Positions 1 to 10,031 are shown, counted from the first letter of the stretch. The stretch: DNA of 64,000 bases from Fuerstiella sp. (GCA_022843805.1 JALHMY010000010.1:61526-125525); one strand, 5' to 3'. A program made the numbers and translations. The notes: generated by a model from the letters alone, not told the origin.

Positions 1-1
1 A

Positions 2-136
2 CTGCGTCACTATGAACGGCTGCACATTACGCGGGTGCTGAAGCAGTGTCCGGACAAAAAAGAGGCGGCTCGCAGGCTCAAACTGGGGCTCTCCAGTTTG
101 TATCGCAAGATCGAAGAACTAAAAATCGAACTGTAG
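2..136 (+). CDS. C-terminal end of a Fis-type HTH transcriptional regulator (partial)
   Basis: The window opens inside a reading frame that gives 44 residues and a TAG stop at 134-136. The residues include HITRVLKQCPDKKEAARRL followed by GLSSLYRKIEEL. This is the pattern of the C-terminal Fis-type helix-turn-helix (HTH_8) of NtrC-family, sigma-54-activating response regulators, where two helices read DNA and the last aligns with SLYRKIEEL. The receiver and AAA+ domains would lie upstream of the window and cannot be seen, so the exact class is inferred. The next gene starts 45 bp downstream on the same strand. Confidence 0.7.
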   Translation: MRHYERLHITRVLKQCPDKKEAARRLKLGLSSLYRKIEELKIEL

Positions 137-181
137 TGTGCTCCTGCTGAACTCCTCTCATTTAAAACAGACGTCATCATC

Positions 182-628
182 GTGAATATTGAAGAAATCA
201 AAAGGTGTATTCCTCACCGTGATCCGTTTTTGTGGCTGGATGAAGTCACTGAAATCAGTGACCGTCACATTGTTGCAAAGAAGTTTCTGTCGGCCGATCT
301 GCCGGTATTTCAGGGACATTATCCCGGGTTTCCGGTTTTTCCCGGTGTGCTGCAGTGCGAAGCCTGTTTTCAGGCGTCCGCCGTTCTGATCTCTCGAATT
401 GTGGAAACGGCAGAGGGCGAAGTGCCTGTGGTGACTCGTCTGAGTAACACGCAGTTTCGCCGAATGATTCGACCGGATGAAACCATCGAACTTCACGTCG
501 AGCTGACTGAGCGACTTGGCAAAGCCTTCTATCTTAAGGGAAAGGTGATGGTCGACGGAAAGGTCACAGCCCGACTGGAATTCGTCTGTACTGCAACCGC
601 CGTCGGGGCGGAAACATCGGTCGGCTGA
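182..628 (+). CDS. FabZ/FabA-like 3-hydroxyacyl-ACP dehydratase (hotdog fold)
   Basis: A 148-residue protein starting at GTG (182). It has the hotdog dehydratase signature: GHYPGFPVFPGV around residues 48-59 holds the active-site His, and the following LQCEA supplies the acidic partner that matches the Glu of FabZ. The N-terminal IPHRDPFLWLDEV matches the IPHRxPFLLVD opening of FabZ. Length is normal for a single-domain FabZ (about 150 residues). The expected reaction is dehydration of 3-hydroxyacyl-ACP in fatty-acid or lipid-like synthesis. It stands apart from other fab genes and planctomycetes have several FabZ-like paralogues, so it may be a specialised copy and no gene symbol is given. 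It sits 45 bp after the regulator fragment. Confidence 0.85.
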   Translation: MNIEEIKRCIPHRDPFLWLDEVTEISDRHIVAKKFLSADLPVFQGHYPGFPVFPGVLQCEACFQASAVLISRIVETAEGEVPVVTRLSNTQFRRMIRPDETIELHVELTERLGKAFYLKGKVMVDGKVTARLEFVCTATAVGAETSVG

Positions 629-744
629 TATTCGCGTCGGGCTCGCAGAATCTCCTGGATGTCAAATCGTTCAATGATCGCACAGTGTGGTCGCTTGTCA
701 GCATCAGGCACTGTGCTGCGCTGTCACAGCCGTCATATTGTACG

Positions 745-930
745 GTTCTGCCCGAAATGAAGTACGCGACCCAGGACGAAGCGAATGAAACAGCAATGCA
801 AAAAAAAGGTGGAGAAACAATGGCATCGTCCGTATTGGACACTCAGGCAGTCATTGCTCGACGAGTTCTTCAGAACGATCAGCGGCTGGACCTCAGAAAT
901 TATAAGCGTTCATCAGTGTTCATTAGCGGT
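745..930. repeat. Direct repeat copy 1 (~180 bp)
   Basis: The copy runs from TTCTGCCCGAAATGAAG to GTTCATTAGCGGT. It is matched by 1465-1514 plus 1612-1744, with a few substitutions and one 97-bp insertion in the second copy. Both copies share GCGACCCAGG, GCGAATGAAACAGC and GGAGAAACAATGGCATCG. No coding function is apparent. Confidence 0.8.
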
Positions 931-1145
931 TTAAACAACGATTCCGATCCTCGCACTTCGTTTCGCGAAGAACCCAATTTATCTGCCTCATAATTTTTCT
1001 GCCAACCTGCGTCTGCCCGCTCAAACGGCAGAACAGTGGCTCAAGATTCCTGTGAAACTCGCTTCGACCGTTGCAGCGCGAATGATGTGCACGCCGGCGA
1101 ACCGAAAGAGCGTTGGTGAGATTCATCCGTGATATCCGCGGTTCA

Positions 1146-1463
1146 TTTTTAACCACAGATAACACAGATGAAACGCAGGAATTTCTGATGTGTGTCGCCG
1201 GGACGCAGACGCATTTCGATCTTTGGCAGAAAGATTTTTTGGGCAGAAAAATTTGGGGAGCCCGGAAGAGCAGTTTGGCAGATGGCATCGCCGAACCTCC
1301 CGCATTCGTCTGCGATTCATTTTTCTGCCCTGAAATTTTTCTGCCAAATTCGACTTCCGGAAGTGGGTAACAAACGGCTCAGCGCCCATTACGGTGTGCC
1401 CACGTCACGCATAAGACATCCGTGCGATTCATCTGTGTTCTCTGTGCTATCTGTGGTTAAAAA
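1146..1463. repeat. Inverted pair of AACCACAGATAACACAGATG-type elements
   Basis: The left arm at 1146-1172 reads TTTTTAACCACAGATAACAC onward. The right arm at 1428-1463 is its reverse complement with about nine extra internal bases (ATCTGTGTTCTCTGTGCTAT core). The two arms face each other across about 255 bp that contain GGCAGAAA-type elements. The layout resembles the ends of a non-autonomous repeat unit, but no target-site duplication was established. Confidence 0.6.
1311..1345 (-). repeat. 35-bp dispersed element, copy A (minus)
   Basis: Read on the minus strand it starts GGCAGAAAAATTTCAGGGCA and ends AATGAATCGCA. It matches 1763-1797 and 24486-24520 at all but one to three positions. Confidence 0.8.
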
Positions 1464-1464
1464 G

Positions 1465-1744
1465 GTTCTGCACGCAATCAAGTGCGCGACCCAGGCAGAA
1501 GCGAATGAAACAGCGAGGGATCTCCATGGCCGGACCTTAGCGTCAGGCAAACAGGGAACCGGGAGAAGCCATGAGTTTCAACCGCTGATGAACGCTCATG
1601 AACGCTGATCAATGCAAAAAAGTTGGAGAAACAATGGCATCGTCCGTATTGGACACTCAGGCAGTCATTGCTCGACGAGGTCTTCGGGACGAGCAGCGGA
1701 TGGAACTTAGAAACCATTAGCGTTCATGAGTGTTCATTAGCGGT
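1465..1744. repeat. Direct repeat copy 2, split by a 97-bp insert
   Basis: This is the second copy of the 745-930 repeat. Positions 1465-1514 match the first 51 bp, and 1612-1744 match the remaining 135 bp. Between them, 1515-1611 is absent from copy 1 and contains short ATGAACGCT iterations. The copy is followed at once by a 35-bp GGCAGAAAAATTTCAGG element. Confidence 0.8.
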
Positions 1745-1762
1745 CCACCGGAACAAAGATTG

Positions 1763-1797
1763 GGCAGAAAAATTTCAGGACAGAAAGATGAATCGCA
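1763..1797 (+). repeat. 35-bp dispersed element, copy B (plus)
   Basis: Starts GGCAGAAAAATTTCAGGACA and ends GATGAATCGCA. About 70 bp downstream, at 1865-1895, an inverted AAATTTTTCTGCC piece is followed by TTTCTGCC, so the element again faces a partial inverted copy. Confidence 0.8.
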
Positions 1798-2022
1798 AAA
1801 AGAGTGAGAGATGGGCGGCGAGTTCACCTGACAATGCCTGGTCACACCGTTCTTCCATTCCGTTCAAATTTTTCTGCCAAAGAAATGTTTCTGCCGAAAA
1901 TTGTCCGCTCGCCCACACAGCGGAACATGGCTCTCCATTCCTGCAAGACCTGAGATGGCCGTGAGAAATGCTGTTGCGGTTCAATCAACCTGTGACTGAT
2001 GCCCGTCTTACCGCTCGGCGGC

Positions 2023-3579
2023 TTACTGCTCCGCGATGGTTTCTTCCCAGTCATCCGTTCGAAATGGGGAAGCGGGAAGGTCGGCCGAGTTGCAGAGACT
2101 GACCTGGGGATTACTGGCCCAGGCATAGCGAACGCTGGCGGGTTCCGGAATTGCATCATGCCATACGATCACCTTGTCGCCTTCGATACGGACATTAGCC
2201 CATTCGAATTTTTTATCGGGTCCGGCAATGGCGAAGCCTTTGGGGCTGTCACCACGGAATCTAAGCCCGCTTCCGGTATGGTCAAAAGTTAGTATCAGTC
2301 GGTTTTCTTCCTTCGTGGCTGAACGAAAAACTGGTCCCATAGCGATCAGGTCTTTGCCGTAGACCGATGCAAGTGCCCATTGAGCGAGTCGGCTGCCAAC
2401 GTCCTGTTTATTCCGGGGGTGAATATCATGCTCTTCACCCAGATCAATGGTTACGGCCATACCGGAATTCGGGATGTCCAATGCTTTTCTCATTCCATCC
2501 TGAACGAGCACCCAGCCGGAGGTTTCGCACGGCTTTGCCTGAGGTGATCGAAAATTGGGCAATTGAACCCAGGCAAAGGGAAAGTCGCCCTGCCCCCAGC
2601 GCTGTCGCCAGTCGGCCACCAGTGTTCTCAGCTGAGTTTCGTAAAGATGGGCAAAGCCTCTTCCTGCGGAATTCTCGCCCTGATACCAGACAGCCCCTCG
2701 AATCGTGTATCCAATGATCGGATGGATTTTTCCATTGAACAGGTTGGATGGGTAGTTGCGGTCGCGGGATGGCTGAACGGGTGGCTGCGGGCGTCGCGGT
2801 ACTTTGACGCCCTTCTCCTCGGCTGACAGCTTTTGTTTTTCCCATGCCGCCAGAAGCCGCGTGTAATTTTCTTTGGCATTCTCCGGGTTATATTCTTCGT
2901 TTGCCTTTTCCCACGCTTTCAGCCTTGGTTCGAGTTCCGGGACTGCCGCCTGTGCCGACATACTGGTCCACGATTCAATGGACGTTCCGCCCACGGAAGA
3001 GTTAACGAGGCCGATTGGAACGCCCAGCTCCTGGTGTAGTCGACGCCCAAAAAAGTAAGCAGTTGCAGAAAAAGTCGATACGGTGTTGGGATGGCATACC
3101 GACCAGCCACCTTCGCACTGCAGCTGAGGCTCCGTTGCATGACTCGATTTGATCGTAAACATTCGAATGGCAGGATGGTCAGCCTGAGAAATCTCAGTTT
3201 CTGCCTCCCGAACTCCATTGACAGACATCGCCATGTTTGACTGTCCGGAACAGAGCCAGACTTCGCCAATCATGACATCCTCAAAGGCAACTTCTGACGA
3301 GCCATCGGTAATGACAATTCGGTGAGGCCCACTGGCTGACATCGCGGGCAGCATCATTGTCCAGCGACCGTCATCACCGGCTTTGCCTGTGTGTTTCTGG
3401 TCGCCGACCGTGACCCCCACATCACTTCCTGGCGAAGCCATCCCCCACATTCTGATTGGCTGATCCCGCTGCAACACCATCGAGTTGCCGAAAATACAGG
3501 GCAGTTTGACCTCGGCAACAGCCGCTGAGCAGCAGGCGACAAACAGCGCGCAGCATGCTGCCAGAGAGGATACTCGCAT
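2023..3579 (-). CDS. Secreted sialate O-acetylesterase family protein
   Basis: A 518-residue SGNH-fold esterase. It begins with a signal peptide (MRVSSLAACCALFVACCSAA, cleavage likely near AVAE), so it is exported. The catalytic Ser lies in WLCSGQSNMAMSV (about residue 115), the GQSN motif of the SASA/DUF303 family. The Asp-His pair falls in EEHDIHPRNKQDVG (about residues 384-397), as in family members that remove acetyl groups from sialic acid or other acetylated sugars. The middle section holds ENYTRLLAAWEKQK and similar helical text typical of planctomycete homologues. Length is usual. Planctomycetes carry many copies, so the substrate is more likely an acetylated algal or bacterial polysaccharide than sialic acid; that is inference. 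It stands alone, tail-in to a repeat region. Confidence 0.92.
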   Translation of the reverse strand: MRVSSLAACCALFVACCSAAVAEVKLPCIFGNSMVLQRDQPIRMWGMASPGSDVGVTVGDQKHTGKAGDDGRWTMMLPAMSASGPHRIVITDGSSEVAFEDVMIGEVWLCSGQSNMAMSVNGVREAETEISQADHPAIRMFTIKSSHATEPQLQCEGGWSVCHPNTVSTFSATAYFFGRRLHQELGVPIGLVNSSVGGTSIESWTSMSAQAAVPELEPRLKAWEKANEEYNPENAKENYTRLLAAWEKQKLSAEEKGVKVPRRPQPPVQPSRDRNYPSNLFNGKIHPIIGYTIRGAVWYQGENSAGRGFAHLYETQLRTLVADWRQRWGQGDFPFAWVQLPNFRSPQAKPCETSGWVLVQDGMRKALDIPNSGMAVTIDLGEEHDIHPRNKQDVGSRLAQWALASVYGKDLIAMGPVFRSATKEENRLILTFDHTGSGLRFRGDSPKGFAIAGPDKKFEWANVRIEGDKVIVWHDAIPEPASVRYAWASNPQVSLCNSADLPASPFRTDDWEETIAEQ

Positions 3580-3842
3580 GGCCGATACTCACATTCAGAA
3601 GGGAAAGAACGAGGCATCCCGGAAGGAGTCAGCAGAGCATGCGGGCAAAAATCGAGACGTTGCCGTGCTTCCGTCCAGCGGGAATACCAATCAACAGACA
3701 GGTGATGTCGATTATGCCGCCAACTTTCGCGAACGGCAAACCCATTCGACTGCTGTTCGGCAAAATTCATGCCATTCTAACACTGTGAAGGAACCAATCG
3801 CCGTGGAATCGCAATTACTCACACGAAACCCCTCCCCTCGAA

Positions 3843-4330
3843 CCTCCCCTCCCGCGCAGCGCACCGAAGTGGGAGGGGTCGGCCGCCAGGCCGGGGGAGG
3901 GCTCGCCGCGTGTTGCACTCAACGCCGTACCTTTAACACCCGCAACCCGCGGTTCACCAGCCCCCTCCCGATCTTGCTATCGCTCGATCGACCTCCCCCA
4001 GCTTCGCTGGGAGAGGAGGTTTTATTTACCTCCCCTCCCGCGCAGCGCAGCGAAGTGGGAGGGGTCGGCCGTCAGGCCGGGGGAGGGCCCGCCGCGTGTT
4101 GCACTCAACGCCGTCCCAATAACACGCGGAACGCTCCGTTCCCCGGCCCCCTCCCGATCTCGCTGTCGCTCGCTCGACCTCCCCCGGCTTCGCCTGGGGA
4201 GGAGGTTTTAGAGACCTCCCCCAGCTTCGCTGGGGGAGGAGGTTTCAATAACCTCCCCTCCCGCGGAGCGCAGCGAAGTGGGAGGGGTCGGCCGAAGGCC
4301 GGGGGAGGGCTCGCCGCGTGTTGCACTCAA
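3843..4330. repeat. Array of 186-bp repeat units (short cluster)
   Basis: Three unit starts (CCTCCCCTCCCGCGCAGCG or a close variant) lie at 3843, 4029 and 4252. The first spacing is exactly 186 bp. The second is 223 bp because a hairpin module (CCTCCCCCAGCTTCGCTGGG type) is duplicated at about 4215-4246. Each unit holds self-complementary blocks (CCCCCGGC or CCCCCAGC with CTTCG loops, GGGAGGGGTCGGCC) and a constant GTTGCACTCAACGCCGT segment. The same unit forms the array at 63076-64000. Open frames through it are artefacts of the repeat. The rest of the 3580-4431 gap shows nothing recognisable. Confidence 0.9.
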
Positions 4331-4431
4331 CGACGTTCCAATTTTACCCTTTCCCGCGATTGCCGCGGCCCGCTCCCGGCACGAGCACGAGAGAAGAAGT
4401 CGAGACGGTACCGTCGATCCCGATCACACTC

Positions 4432-5814
4432 TCAGGGCTGCGGTTCCGATGACTTGATGTGGCGATCAGCGAAGTTCATGAATTGTTCCCAGTCATAGCT
4501 GTTGATGTCATGCCCTCCTGTGCGGATGTGGTATCCCGTGTCCTGGTGAACCGGGTGATTAGCAGCCGGCATTTCCTGGCTGGGCATGCCCTTCTTTTCG
4601 AAGAGTTCGTAAACGGGATTCGCATACCATACGGACAGGAATTCCCCCCGAGGATCAGCCCAGCGATCTTCTTCTGCACTTGCAACATACACGGGGCGGG
4701 GAGCAGCCAGCGCAATCAGCATATGATGATCCACTGGAAGATTATCTTCGTTGTTGTTGTAGTCACGGTGTCGAAGACAGAACCAGTGCGGAAATGCGGT
4801 ATTGATACGACTCACAGTTTCTCCAAAGCGCCGTCGACTCAGTGCCGCTCCTCCGCAGCCGGAATTATTGGAGATTACCAGTGCAAATCGCTGATCCATG
4901 GCACCGGCCCACAGCGATGTTTTTCCGAGCCGTGAATGTCCGATCACAGCCACTTTAGAAGCATCCACGAGCGGATCTGTTTCAAGGACATCCAGTGCAC
5001 GGCTCAATCCCCATGCCCATGCACTGATCGACCCACCGCTGTCCGGTGAGCGTTCGCTGCTTCCTGGAAAAAGCTGATGGATGCCGTTTTTGAAACCATC
5101 ATCAAAGTCGGGGTCAATGTCGCCGTAATAGATTGTGGCCACTCCGTAGCCACGATCAATAATCATCGACAGAGGCCATCGTCCTGAGGAGTTCCCCCGG
5201 GATTTTTCAGTTGCCTGATTGTTGGCAATTCCTTCTTCTTTGTTGTTTCGAACCCACGACGTGGTGATATGAATTGTCGGATCGGCTTCAACCGTGTGAT
5301 TCCCATTGAAGTTCAGACCCAGAAAAGCGGGTACAGGTCCCGTGGCATTGAGTGGCGTGTAGACCAGCATGTCCATCTGAGGGCCGTTGTCATCGTCAGA
5401 AAAGAATACGGTGATCTCACGACGCACTGCTTTTCCATCCACGGCCGATCGATTTTCTGAACGCACTCGGGTTCGCAGCTTGCTGATTGATGGCGGCAGC
5501 GTGCCAAAGACATGTTTTTCGAAGAGCCCGATGATCTCCGGGCGTCGAATTTTCACCCAGTCATCCGCCGTCTGAATCATTTTGCCATCGGCACTCTTCA
5601 GAAGTTCAGGCAAAGTGAACTGTGGCACTTTTGATTCATCGTAGTTGGCCTCCTGAGCCAACCCCGTGATTGTCATGATCGTCAGCCCCAGGAAAGCCAG
5701 CGAGCGGATTCCGGAAAGGTACCGCGTGAACAAGTACTGGTGGAGGTGTTTTGTATCGGGCCGGTTAACGAAAACGGCATTGTTTGAACGTGAGCAGCAA
5801 ATGGCCATGTCCAT
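4432..5814 (-). CDS. Secreted CE15 glucuronoyl (methyl)esterase-like protein
   Basis: A 460-residue alpha/beta hydrolase closely following carbohydrate esterase family 15. The nucleophile is in VIGHSRLGKTSLWAGAMDQR, matching the GCSRxGK/GHSRLGK elbow. The acid is expected in ISNNSGCGGAALSRRRFGE, and the His in TGGHDINSYDWEQF near the C-terminus. FPHWFC and SAEEDRWADPRGEFL are further family blocks. CE15 enzymes cleave ester links between glucuronic acid and lignin alcohols or related esters in plant or algal polymers. An N-terminal hydrophobic stretch ending MTITGLAQ (about residues 35-55) looks like a signal peptide preceded by an unusually long head, so the true start may be internal. It is divergent from the next gene across 279 bp. 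Confidence 0.92.
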   Translation of the reverse strand: MDMAICCSRSNNAVFVNRPDTKHLHQYLFTRYLSGIRSLAFLGLTIMTITGLAQEANYDESKVPQFTLPELLKSADGKMIQTADDWVKIRRPEIIGLFEKHVFGTLPPSISKLRTRVRSENRSAVDGKAVRREITVFFSDDDNGPQMDMLVYTPLNATGPVPAFLGLNFNGNHTVEADPTIHITTSWVRNNKEEGIANNQATEKSRGNSSGRWPLSMIIDRGYGVATIYYGDIDPDFDDGFKNGIHQLFPGSSERSPDSGGSISAWAWGLSRALDVLETDPLVDASKVAVIGHSRLGKTSLWAGAMDQRFALVISNNSGCGGAALSRRRFGETVSRINTAFPHWFCLRHRDYNNNEDNLPVDHHMLIALAAPRPVYVASAEEDRWADPRGEFLSVWYANPVYELFEKKGMPSQEMPAANHPVHQDTGYHIRTGGHDINSYDWEQFMNFADRHIKSSEPQP

Positions 5815-6093
5815 TCTCCATAAATCTTTGTTCTGTTACTGCAGGAGACTGGCAGCTAAACAATCCGGAAGTCTGTCGTCAAGGGGCGGACGAAAAATCG
5901 TGCCATATGGCCTGTCGTGTGTCAGAGTGATGATGATGGTGTCCGGACCATTGGGCGTTACGACGTTGCACAGGGTGTTCTGTGTCCAGCTTTCCATCGG
6001 ATGCAGTTCAAAAACGTTGCGGGGCGGAGTACATTATTGCCAGTCCATGTTTTCGGAGGCGTTCGGAAATCCTGTCGTTGGAGAGTTCGATCC

Positions 6094-7050
6094 ATGCTTT
6101 CTCGCCGTCAGTTCATGCAATCGTCTGCTGTTGTTACGGGAGGTGCTATGATCTCCACTGTTGTTTCAGGCAGCATGACAGCCGAGCCGCGCAAGCGGCT
6201 GTTTACGATGGATCTTCGTTGCGGATCCATTGGGGTGGGAGCAGATTTTCCTGCGGCCGTTGCACTGGCTCAGAAGTATGGTTTCGAATCCGTCAACATT
6301 GAGCCTGGGGAACTGTCAAAGCTTTCGGAGTCAAAGCGGCGCGAAATGCCAGCCATGCTGAAGGAAAAAGGACTGGTGTGGGGCGCAGCTGGCCTGCCGG
6401 TGGAATTCCGAAAAGATGAAGAGAGTTTTCAGCGGGACCTGAAGCAGCTGCCGGATCTTGCAAAAGCGATGCAGGATGCTGGCATAACGCGAGTTGGAAC
6501 ATGGCTCATGCCCGTGCATGCTCAGCTGACTTACATGGCCAACTTTCGGCAGCATGCTCGCCGACTGAGAGAATGCTGTCGAATTCTTGGTGATCATGGT
6601 CAGCGATTTGGAATGGAGTATGTCGGGCCGAAAACGCTTTGGGCCTCATCAAGGCACAGTTTTGTCCATACGATGTCGGAAACCAAAGACTTGATTGCGG
6701 AAATTGGTCTTAAGAATGTGGGGTTTGTGCTCGACAGCTGGCACTGGTATACGGCACATGAAACGATTGAAGATCTCAGAACACTGACCAATGACGACAT
6801 TATTGCCTGTGATTTGAATGATGCGCCGGCGGGTATTGAAGTCGATCAGCAGATTGACAGTAAGCGTGAGCTTCCCTGTGCGACAGGAGTTATCGATCTG
6901 GCTGCCTTTCTGAAGACACTTGTCGAAATCGGCTATGATGGACCAATTCGAGCCGAACCATTCAATGCACCACTCAACGCACTGGATGATGATGCAGCGG
7001 TCGCGGCGACATCAGCTGCGATGAAAAAAGCGTTTGCGCTCGTCGAGTAA
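6094..7050 (+). CDS. Tat-exported sugar phosphate isomerase/epimerase-like TIM-barrel protein
   Basis: Start chosen at ATG 6094 because it puts MLSRRQFMQSSAVVTGGAM at the N-terminus, a twin-arginine-type signal. Longer in-frame starts upstream (from 5917) add only unstructured residues. The mature protein, about 285 residues, has the xylose-isomerase-like barrel layout (AP_endonuc_2): KYGFESVNIEPGEL near the first strands, FGMEYVGPKTLW, GFVLDSWHWYTA and PIRAEPFNAPL, where the Glu, Asp/His and final Glu are the usual metal ligands. Such exported proteins are abundant in planctomycetes. Substrate unknown. The gene is followed by a repeat-bearing spacer before leuS. Confidence 0.88.
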   Translation: MLSRRQFMQSSAVVTGGAMISTVVSGSMTAEPRKRLFTMDLRCGSIGVGADFPAAVALAQKYGFESVNIEPGELSKLSESKRREMPAMLKEKGLVWGAAGLPVEFRKDEESFQRDLKQLPDLAKAMQDAGITRVGTWLMPVHAQLTYMANFRQHARRLRECCRILGDHGQRFGMEYVGPKTLWASSRHSFVHTMSETKDLIAEIGLKNVGFVLDSWHWYTAHETIEDLRTLTNDDIIACDLNDAPAGIEVDQQIDSKRELPCATGVIDLAAFLKTLVEIGYDGPIRAEPFNAPLNALDDDAAVAATSAAMKKAFALVE

Positions 7051-7070
7051 GGACTCCCGTTTGTTTTTTT

Positions 7071-7185
7071 CGGGAGGGCGAGGCTCCTGCCGAGCCGAGG
7101 ATTGCCCGGCTCAGCAGGAGCTTCGCCCTCCCATTTGGATTGCACGGCTCAGCAGGAGCTTCGCCCTCCCGTATGTTGCGGTTTT
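7071..7185. repeat. GGGAGGGCGA-type intergenic repeat cluster, cluster 1
   Basis: Copies of the 26-bp text containing GGGAGGGCGAGGCTCCTGCC or its inverse CAGGAGCTTCGCCCTCCC occur at about 7071-7100, 7117-7133 and 7150-7171, in both orientations. The arms can pair. The same family recurs at 15917-16092. The cluster occupies most of the 290-bp gap before leuS. Confidence 0.85.
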
Positions 7186-7340
7186 CACCTGCCGGTCGCC
7201 TAAAGCCCTGTTTGCGACCCATTCTGGCTGCAATTGCATCCGCCAGGCAGTTCAATAAACTGCCCGGCTAATTCATTCTCGTGCCAGTGTTCGGCAGTGA
7301 GGGTGTTCGTGCCTTTGTAAACAGATGAAAATACTGACAA

Positions 7341-10031
7341 ATGCCTCGTTACGACGCGAAACCGATTGAAGCCCGCTGGCAGCAGTACTGGGAAACTCAC
7401 CAGACATTTCGAACAGAAGGGCCGGTTCCGGGAAAAGAAAAACTGTACGTTCTGGATATGTTTCCTTATCCATCCGGAAGCGGGCTGCACGTTGGGCATC
7501 CGGAAGGATATACGGCCACCGACATTGTGTGCCGATATGCTCGGATGAAAGGCAAAAATGTGCTGCATCCGATGGGCTGGGATGCGTTCGGACTGCCCGC
7601 CGAAGAGCATGCTGTCAAGACCGGCACGCATCCGCGAATTACGACCGAACAGAACATTGATACGTTTCGACGTCAGCTGAAAATGCTGGGCTTCAGTTAC
7701 GACTGGAGCCGGGAACTGTCCACCACTGATCCAGCCTATTATCGCTGGACCCAGTGGATTTTCCTGCAAATCTTCGAAACCTGGTATGATGCGACTCATG
7801 AATGGACTGGCCCGGATGGTGTGCATCGCAGGGGTAAAGGCAGGCCGATCGCCGAACTGCCCATTCCGCCTGATGTTGCAGCTCAGGGAACTGAAGCCAT
7901 TCGCCGTTATCAGGATCGCCATCGACTGGCCTATGTTTCTGAAGCACCTGTTAACTGGTGCCCTGCCCTTGGTACGGTTCTGGCGAACGAAGAAATTATT
8001 GACGGCCGAAGTGAACGCGGCAGCCATCCGGTCGTCCGGCTTCCCCTGAAGCAATGGATGCTGCGAATTACAGCCTATGCGGATCGACTTGCTGAAGAAC
8101 TGGAAGACCTCAAATGGCCGGAATCCATCAAGTACATGCAGCGCAACTGGATTGGTCGCAGCAGCGGAGCTGAGGTGGATTTCTCGGTACAGGTTGATTC
8201 TTCGGTGGAGAAACAGCTGAAGGATTGGCAGGGAAAGCGGGCATCTCTGGGCTTCCCTGCCGAACCGGAACCCGGTGTCATTCGCATTTATACGACTCGG
8301 CCTGACACTCTGTTCGGTGTCACATACATGGTGCTGGCTCCGGAGCATCCATTGGTCAGTTCGATTACGACGGACAGCCAGCGGTCACAGGTGGAAGACT
8401 ATATTCGACGGTCGTCACTCAAGAGTGATCTGGATCGGACCGATCTGGCGAAGGAAAAGTCGGGTGTATTCACCGGAGGTTATGCGATCAATCCGGTGAA
8501 TGGACAGAGCGTGCCGATCTGGATCGCCGATTATGTGCTGATCAGCTACGGCACCGGAGCCATTATGGCCGTTCCGGGGCATGATGAACGCGACTACGCA
8601 TTCGCAAAGGCATTTGATATTCCCATTGTGCAGGTTGTTGCTCCGGTACCCGGCGACAAGAGTTCGATTGCTGCCGATCTCGAGAACTCCGCATATACCG
8701 AACTGGGTATTGCAGTGAACTCGGGCGCCTACGATGGAATGAAGACTGACGAGTTCAAAGCAAAAATCACACGTGATTTGACCGAGTCCGGACTGGGGCG
8801 TGAAGCCGTGAATTATCGGTTGCGCGACTGGTTGTTCAGCAGGCAGCGCTATTGGGGCGAACCTTTTCCGATCTGGCATGAACTGGATGATCAGGGAAAT
8901 CCGACCGGGCTGATGCGAACCGATGCGATTGATTCACTTCCGGTTTTGCATCCGCATATGGAAGACTTCAAGCCGACGGGAACACCCGAACCGATGCTGG
9001 CGAAAGCCACTCCCGAATGGCTCTTTCGGACCGACAGCGATGGCGTGAAGCTGAAACGGGAAACCAACAGCATGCCTCAGTGGGCTGGCAGCTGCTGGTA
9101 TTATCTTCGCTTCTGCGACAATCTGAATTCTGAATGTTTTATCGACCCGGAAAAGGAAAAGTACTGGCTGCCGGTCGATCTTTACATCGGAGGAGCGGAA
9201 CATGCCGTGCTGCATCTGCTCTATTCACGATTCTGGCATAAAGTGCTTTTTGATCGGGGATATCTGAGTCATTCGGAGCCATTTCAGAAGCTTGTGAATC
9301 AGGGAATGATTCTGGGAGAAAATGGCGAGAAGATGTCGAAGTCTCGCGGGAACGTCATCAATCCGGATGACATCGTTCGCGAGTATGGCGCGGACTCGCT
9401 GCGGCTGTATGAAATGTTTATGGGGCCGCTGGAACAGGTTAAGCCATGGCAGAGCACGGGCGTTGAAGGAGTGTATCGTTTCCTCGGCCGGGTGTGGCGA
9501 CTGATGATCGATGAGCGAGCAGAAACGATGACGCTGCTGGAGAGCGTTGTTGATGCTGAGCCGACCACTGAGCAGCTTCGTGTCCTGCATAAGACGATCA
9601 AAGCGGTAACCGATGACATTGATCGTCTTGCCTTTAATACAGCGATCAGCCGCATGATGGAATTTACCAACTTCATGTCAGGGCAGGAGCTTCGGTCGCG
9701 TTCAGTGCTTGAGCAGTTCATCAGACTGCTGAGCCCGTTTGCTCCTCATATTTCCGAAGAGCTCTGGCATGTGCTTGGGCATGAGGAAACTCTGGCGTGG
9801 GAACCATGGCCGCAGTATGACCCTGCCCTGCTTATCGAGGATACTGTTGAAGTTCCCGTTCAGATCAATGGCAAGGTCCGTTCACGAATTGTGGTGTCAG
9901 CCACATGTGATGCGGCAGAATTGCAGGCGGCTGCTCAGGCCGATGACGTGGTCCAAAAGAATCTGGAAGGCAAGTCGATTGTCAAGGTCGTGTCCGTGCC
10001 CGGCCGCATGGTGAACTTTGTGGTCAGATAA
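7341..10031 (+). CDS. leuS: Leucyl-tRNA synthetase
   Basis: An 896-residue class Ia aminoacyl-tRNA synthetase that charges tRNA-Leu in the cytoplasm. The HIGH-type motif is [20 protein letters not shown] (about residues 39-58), and the KMSKS loop is [16 protein letters not shown] (about 669-684). The editing (CP1) domain shows [20 protein letters not shown] (about 320-339), with the Thr-rich and Asp-bearing blocks used to clear mischarged amino acids. The C-terminal [13 protein letters not shown] and final [20 protein letters not shown] match bacterial LeuRS. Length is slightly above the common 860-880. ATG start at 7341. It is transcribed with no close partner. amtB follows 356 bp downstream. 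Confidence 0.98.
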   Translation: MPRYDAKPIEARWQQYWETHQTFRTEGPVPGKEKLYVLDMFPYPSGSGLHVGHPEGYTATDIVCRYARMKGKNVLHPMGWDAFGLPAEEHAVKTGTHPRITTEQNIDTFRRQLKMLGFSYDWSRELSTTDPAYYRWTQWIFLQIFETWYDATHEWTGPDGVHRRGKGRPIAELPIPPDVAAQGTEAIRRYQDRHRLAYVSEAPVNWCPALGTVLANEEIIDGRSERGSHPVVRLPLKQWMLRITAYADRLAEELEDLKWPESIKYMQRNWIGRSSGAEVDFSVQVDSSVEKQLKDWQGKRASLGFPAEPEPGVIRIYTTRPDTLFGVTYMVLAPEHPLVSSITTDSQRSQVEDYIRRSSLKSDLDRTDLAKEKSGVFTGGYAINPVNGQSVPIWIADYVLISYGTGAIMAVPGHDERDYAFAKAFDIPIVQVVAPVPGDKSSIAADLENSAYTELGIAVNSGAYDGMKTDEFKAKITRDLTESGLGREAVNYRLRDWLFSRQRYWGEPFPIWHELDDQGNPTGLMRTDAIDSLPVLHPHMEDFKPTGTPEPMLAKATPEWLFRTDSDGVKLKRETNSMPQWAGSCWYYLRFCDNLNSECFIDPEKEKYWLPVDLYIGGAEHAVLHLLYSRFWHKVLFDRGYLSHSEPFQKLVNQGMILGENGEKMSKSRGNVINPDDIVREYGADSLRLYEMFMGPLEQVKPWQSTGVEGVYRFLGRVWRLMIDERAETMTLLESVVDAEPTTEQLRVLHKTIKAVTDDIDRLAFNTAISRMMEFTNFMSGQELRSRSVLEQFIRLLSPFAPHISEELWHVLGHEETLAWEPWPQYDPALLIEDTVEVPVQINGKVRSRIVVSATCDAAELQAAAQADDVVQKNLEGKSIVKVVSVPGRMVNFVVR

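Larger units (their letters stand above)
629..2022. other. 1.4 kb gene-free region filled with repeats
   Basis: No reading frame here has convincing protein character. The open frames change with the repeat copies and lack recognisable domains. The stretch holds two copies of a ~180-bp direct repeat (745-930 and 1465-1744), an inverted pair of an AACCACAGATAACACAGATG-type element (1146-1172 and 1428-1463), two copies of a 35-bp GGCAGAAAAATTTCAGG element and several shorter AATTTTTCTGCC pieces. Its right edge abuts the stop codon of the sialate esterase gene. Confidence 0.7.

Noticed and set aside
3485..4498. A 337-residue plus-strand open frame
   Set aside because: It runs through the repeat array and antisense to the sialate esterase start; its residues are simple translations of the repeats.
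7200..8348. A 382-residue minus-strand open frame
   Set aside because: It is antisense to leuS, whose motifs and length are unmistakable, and it shows no domain of its own.
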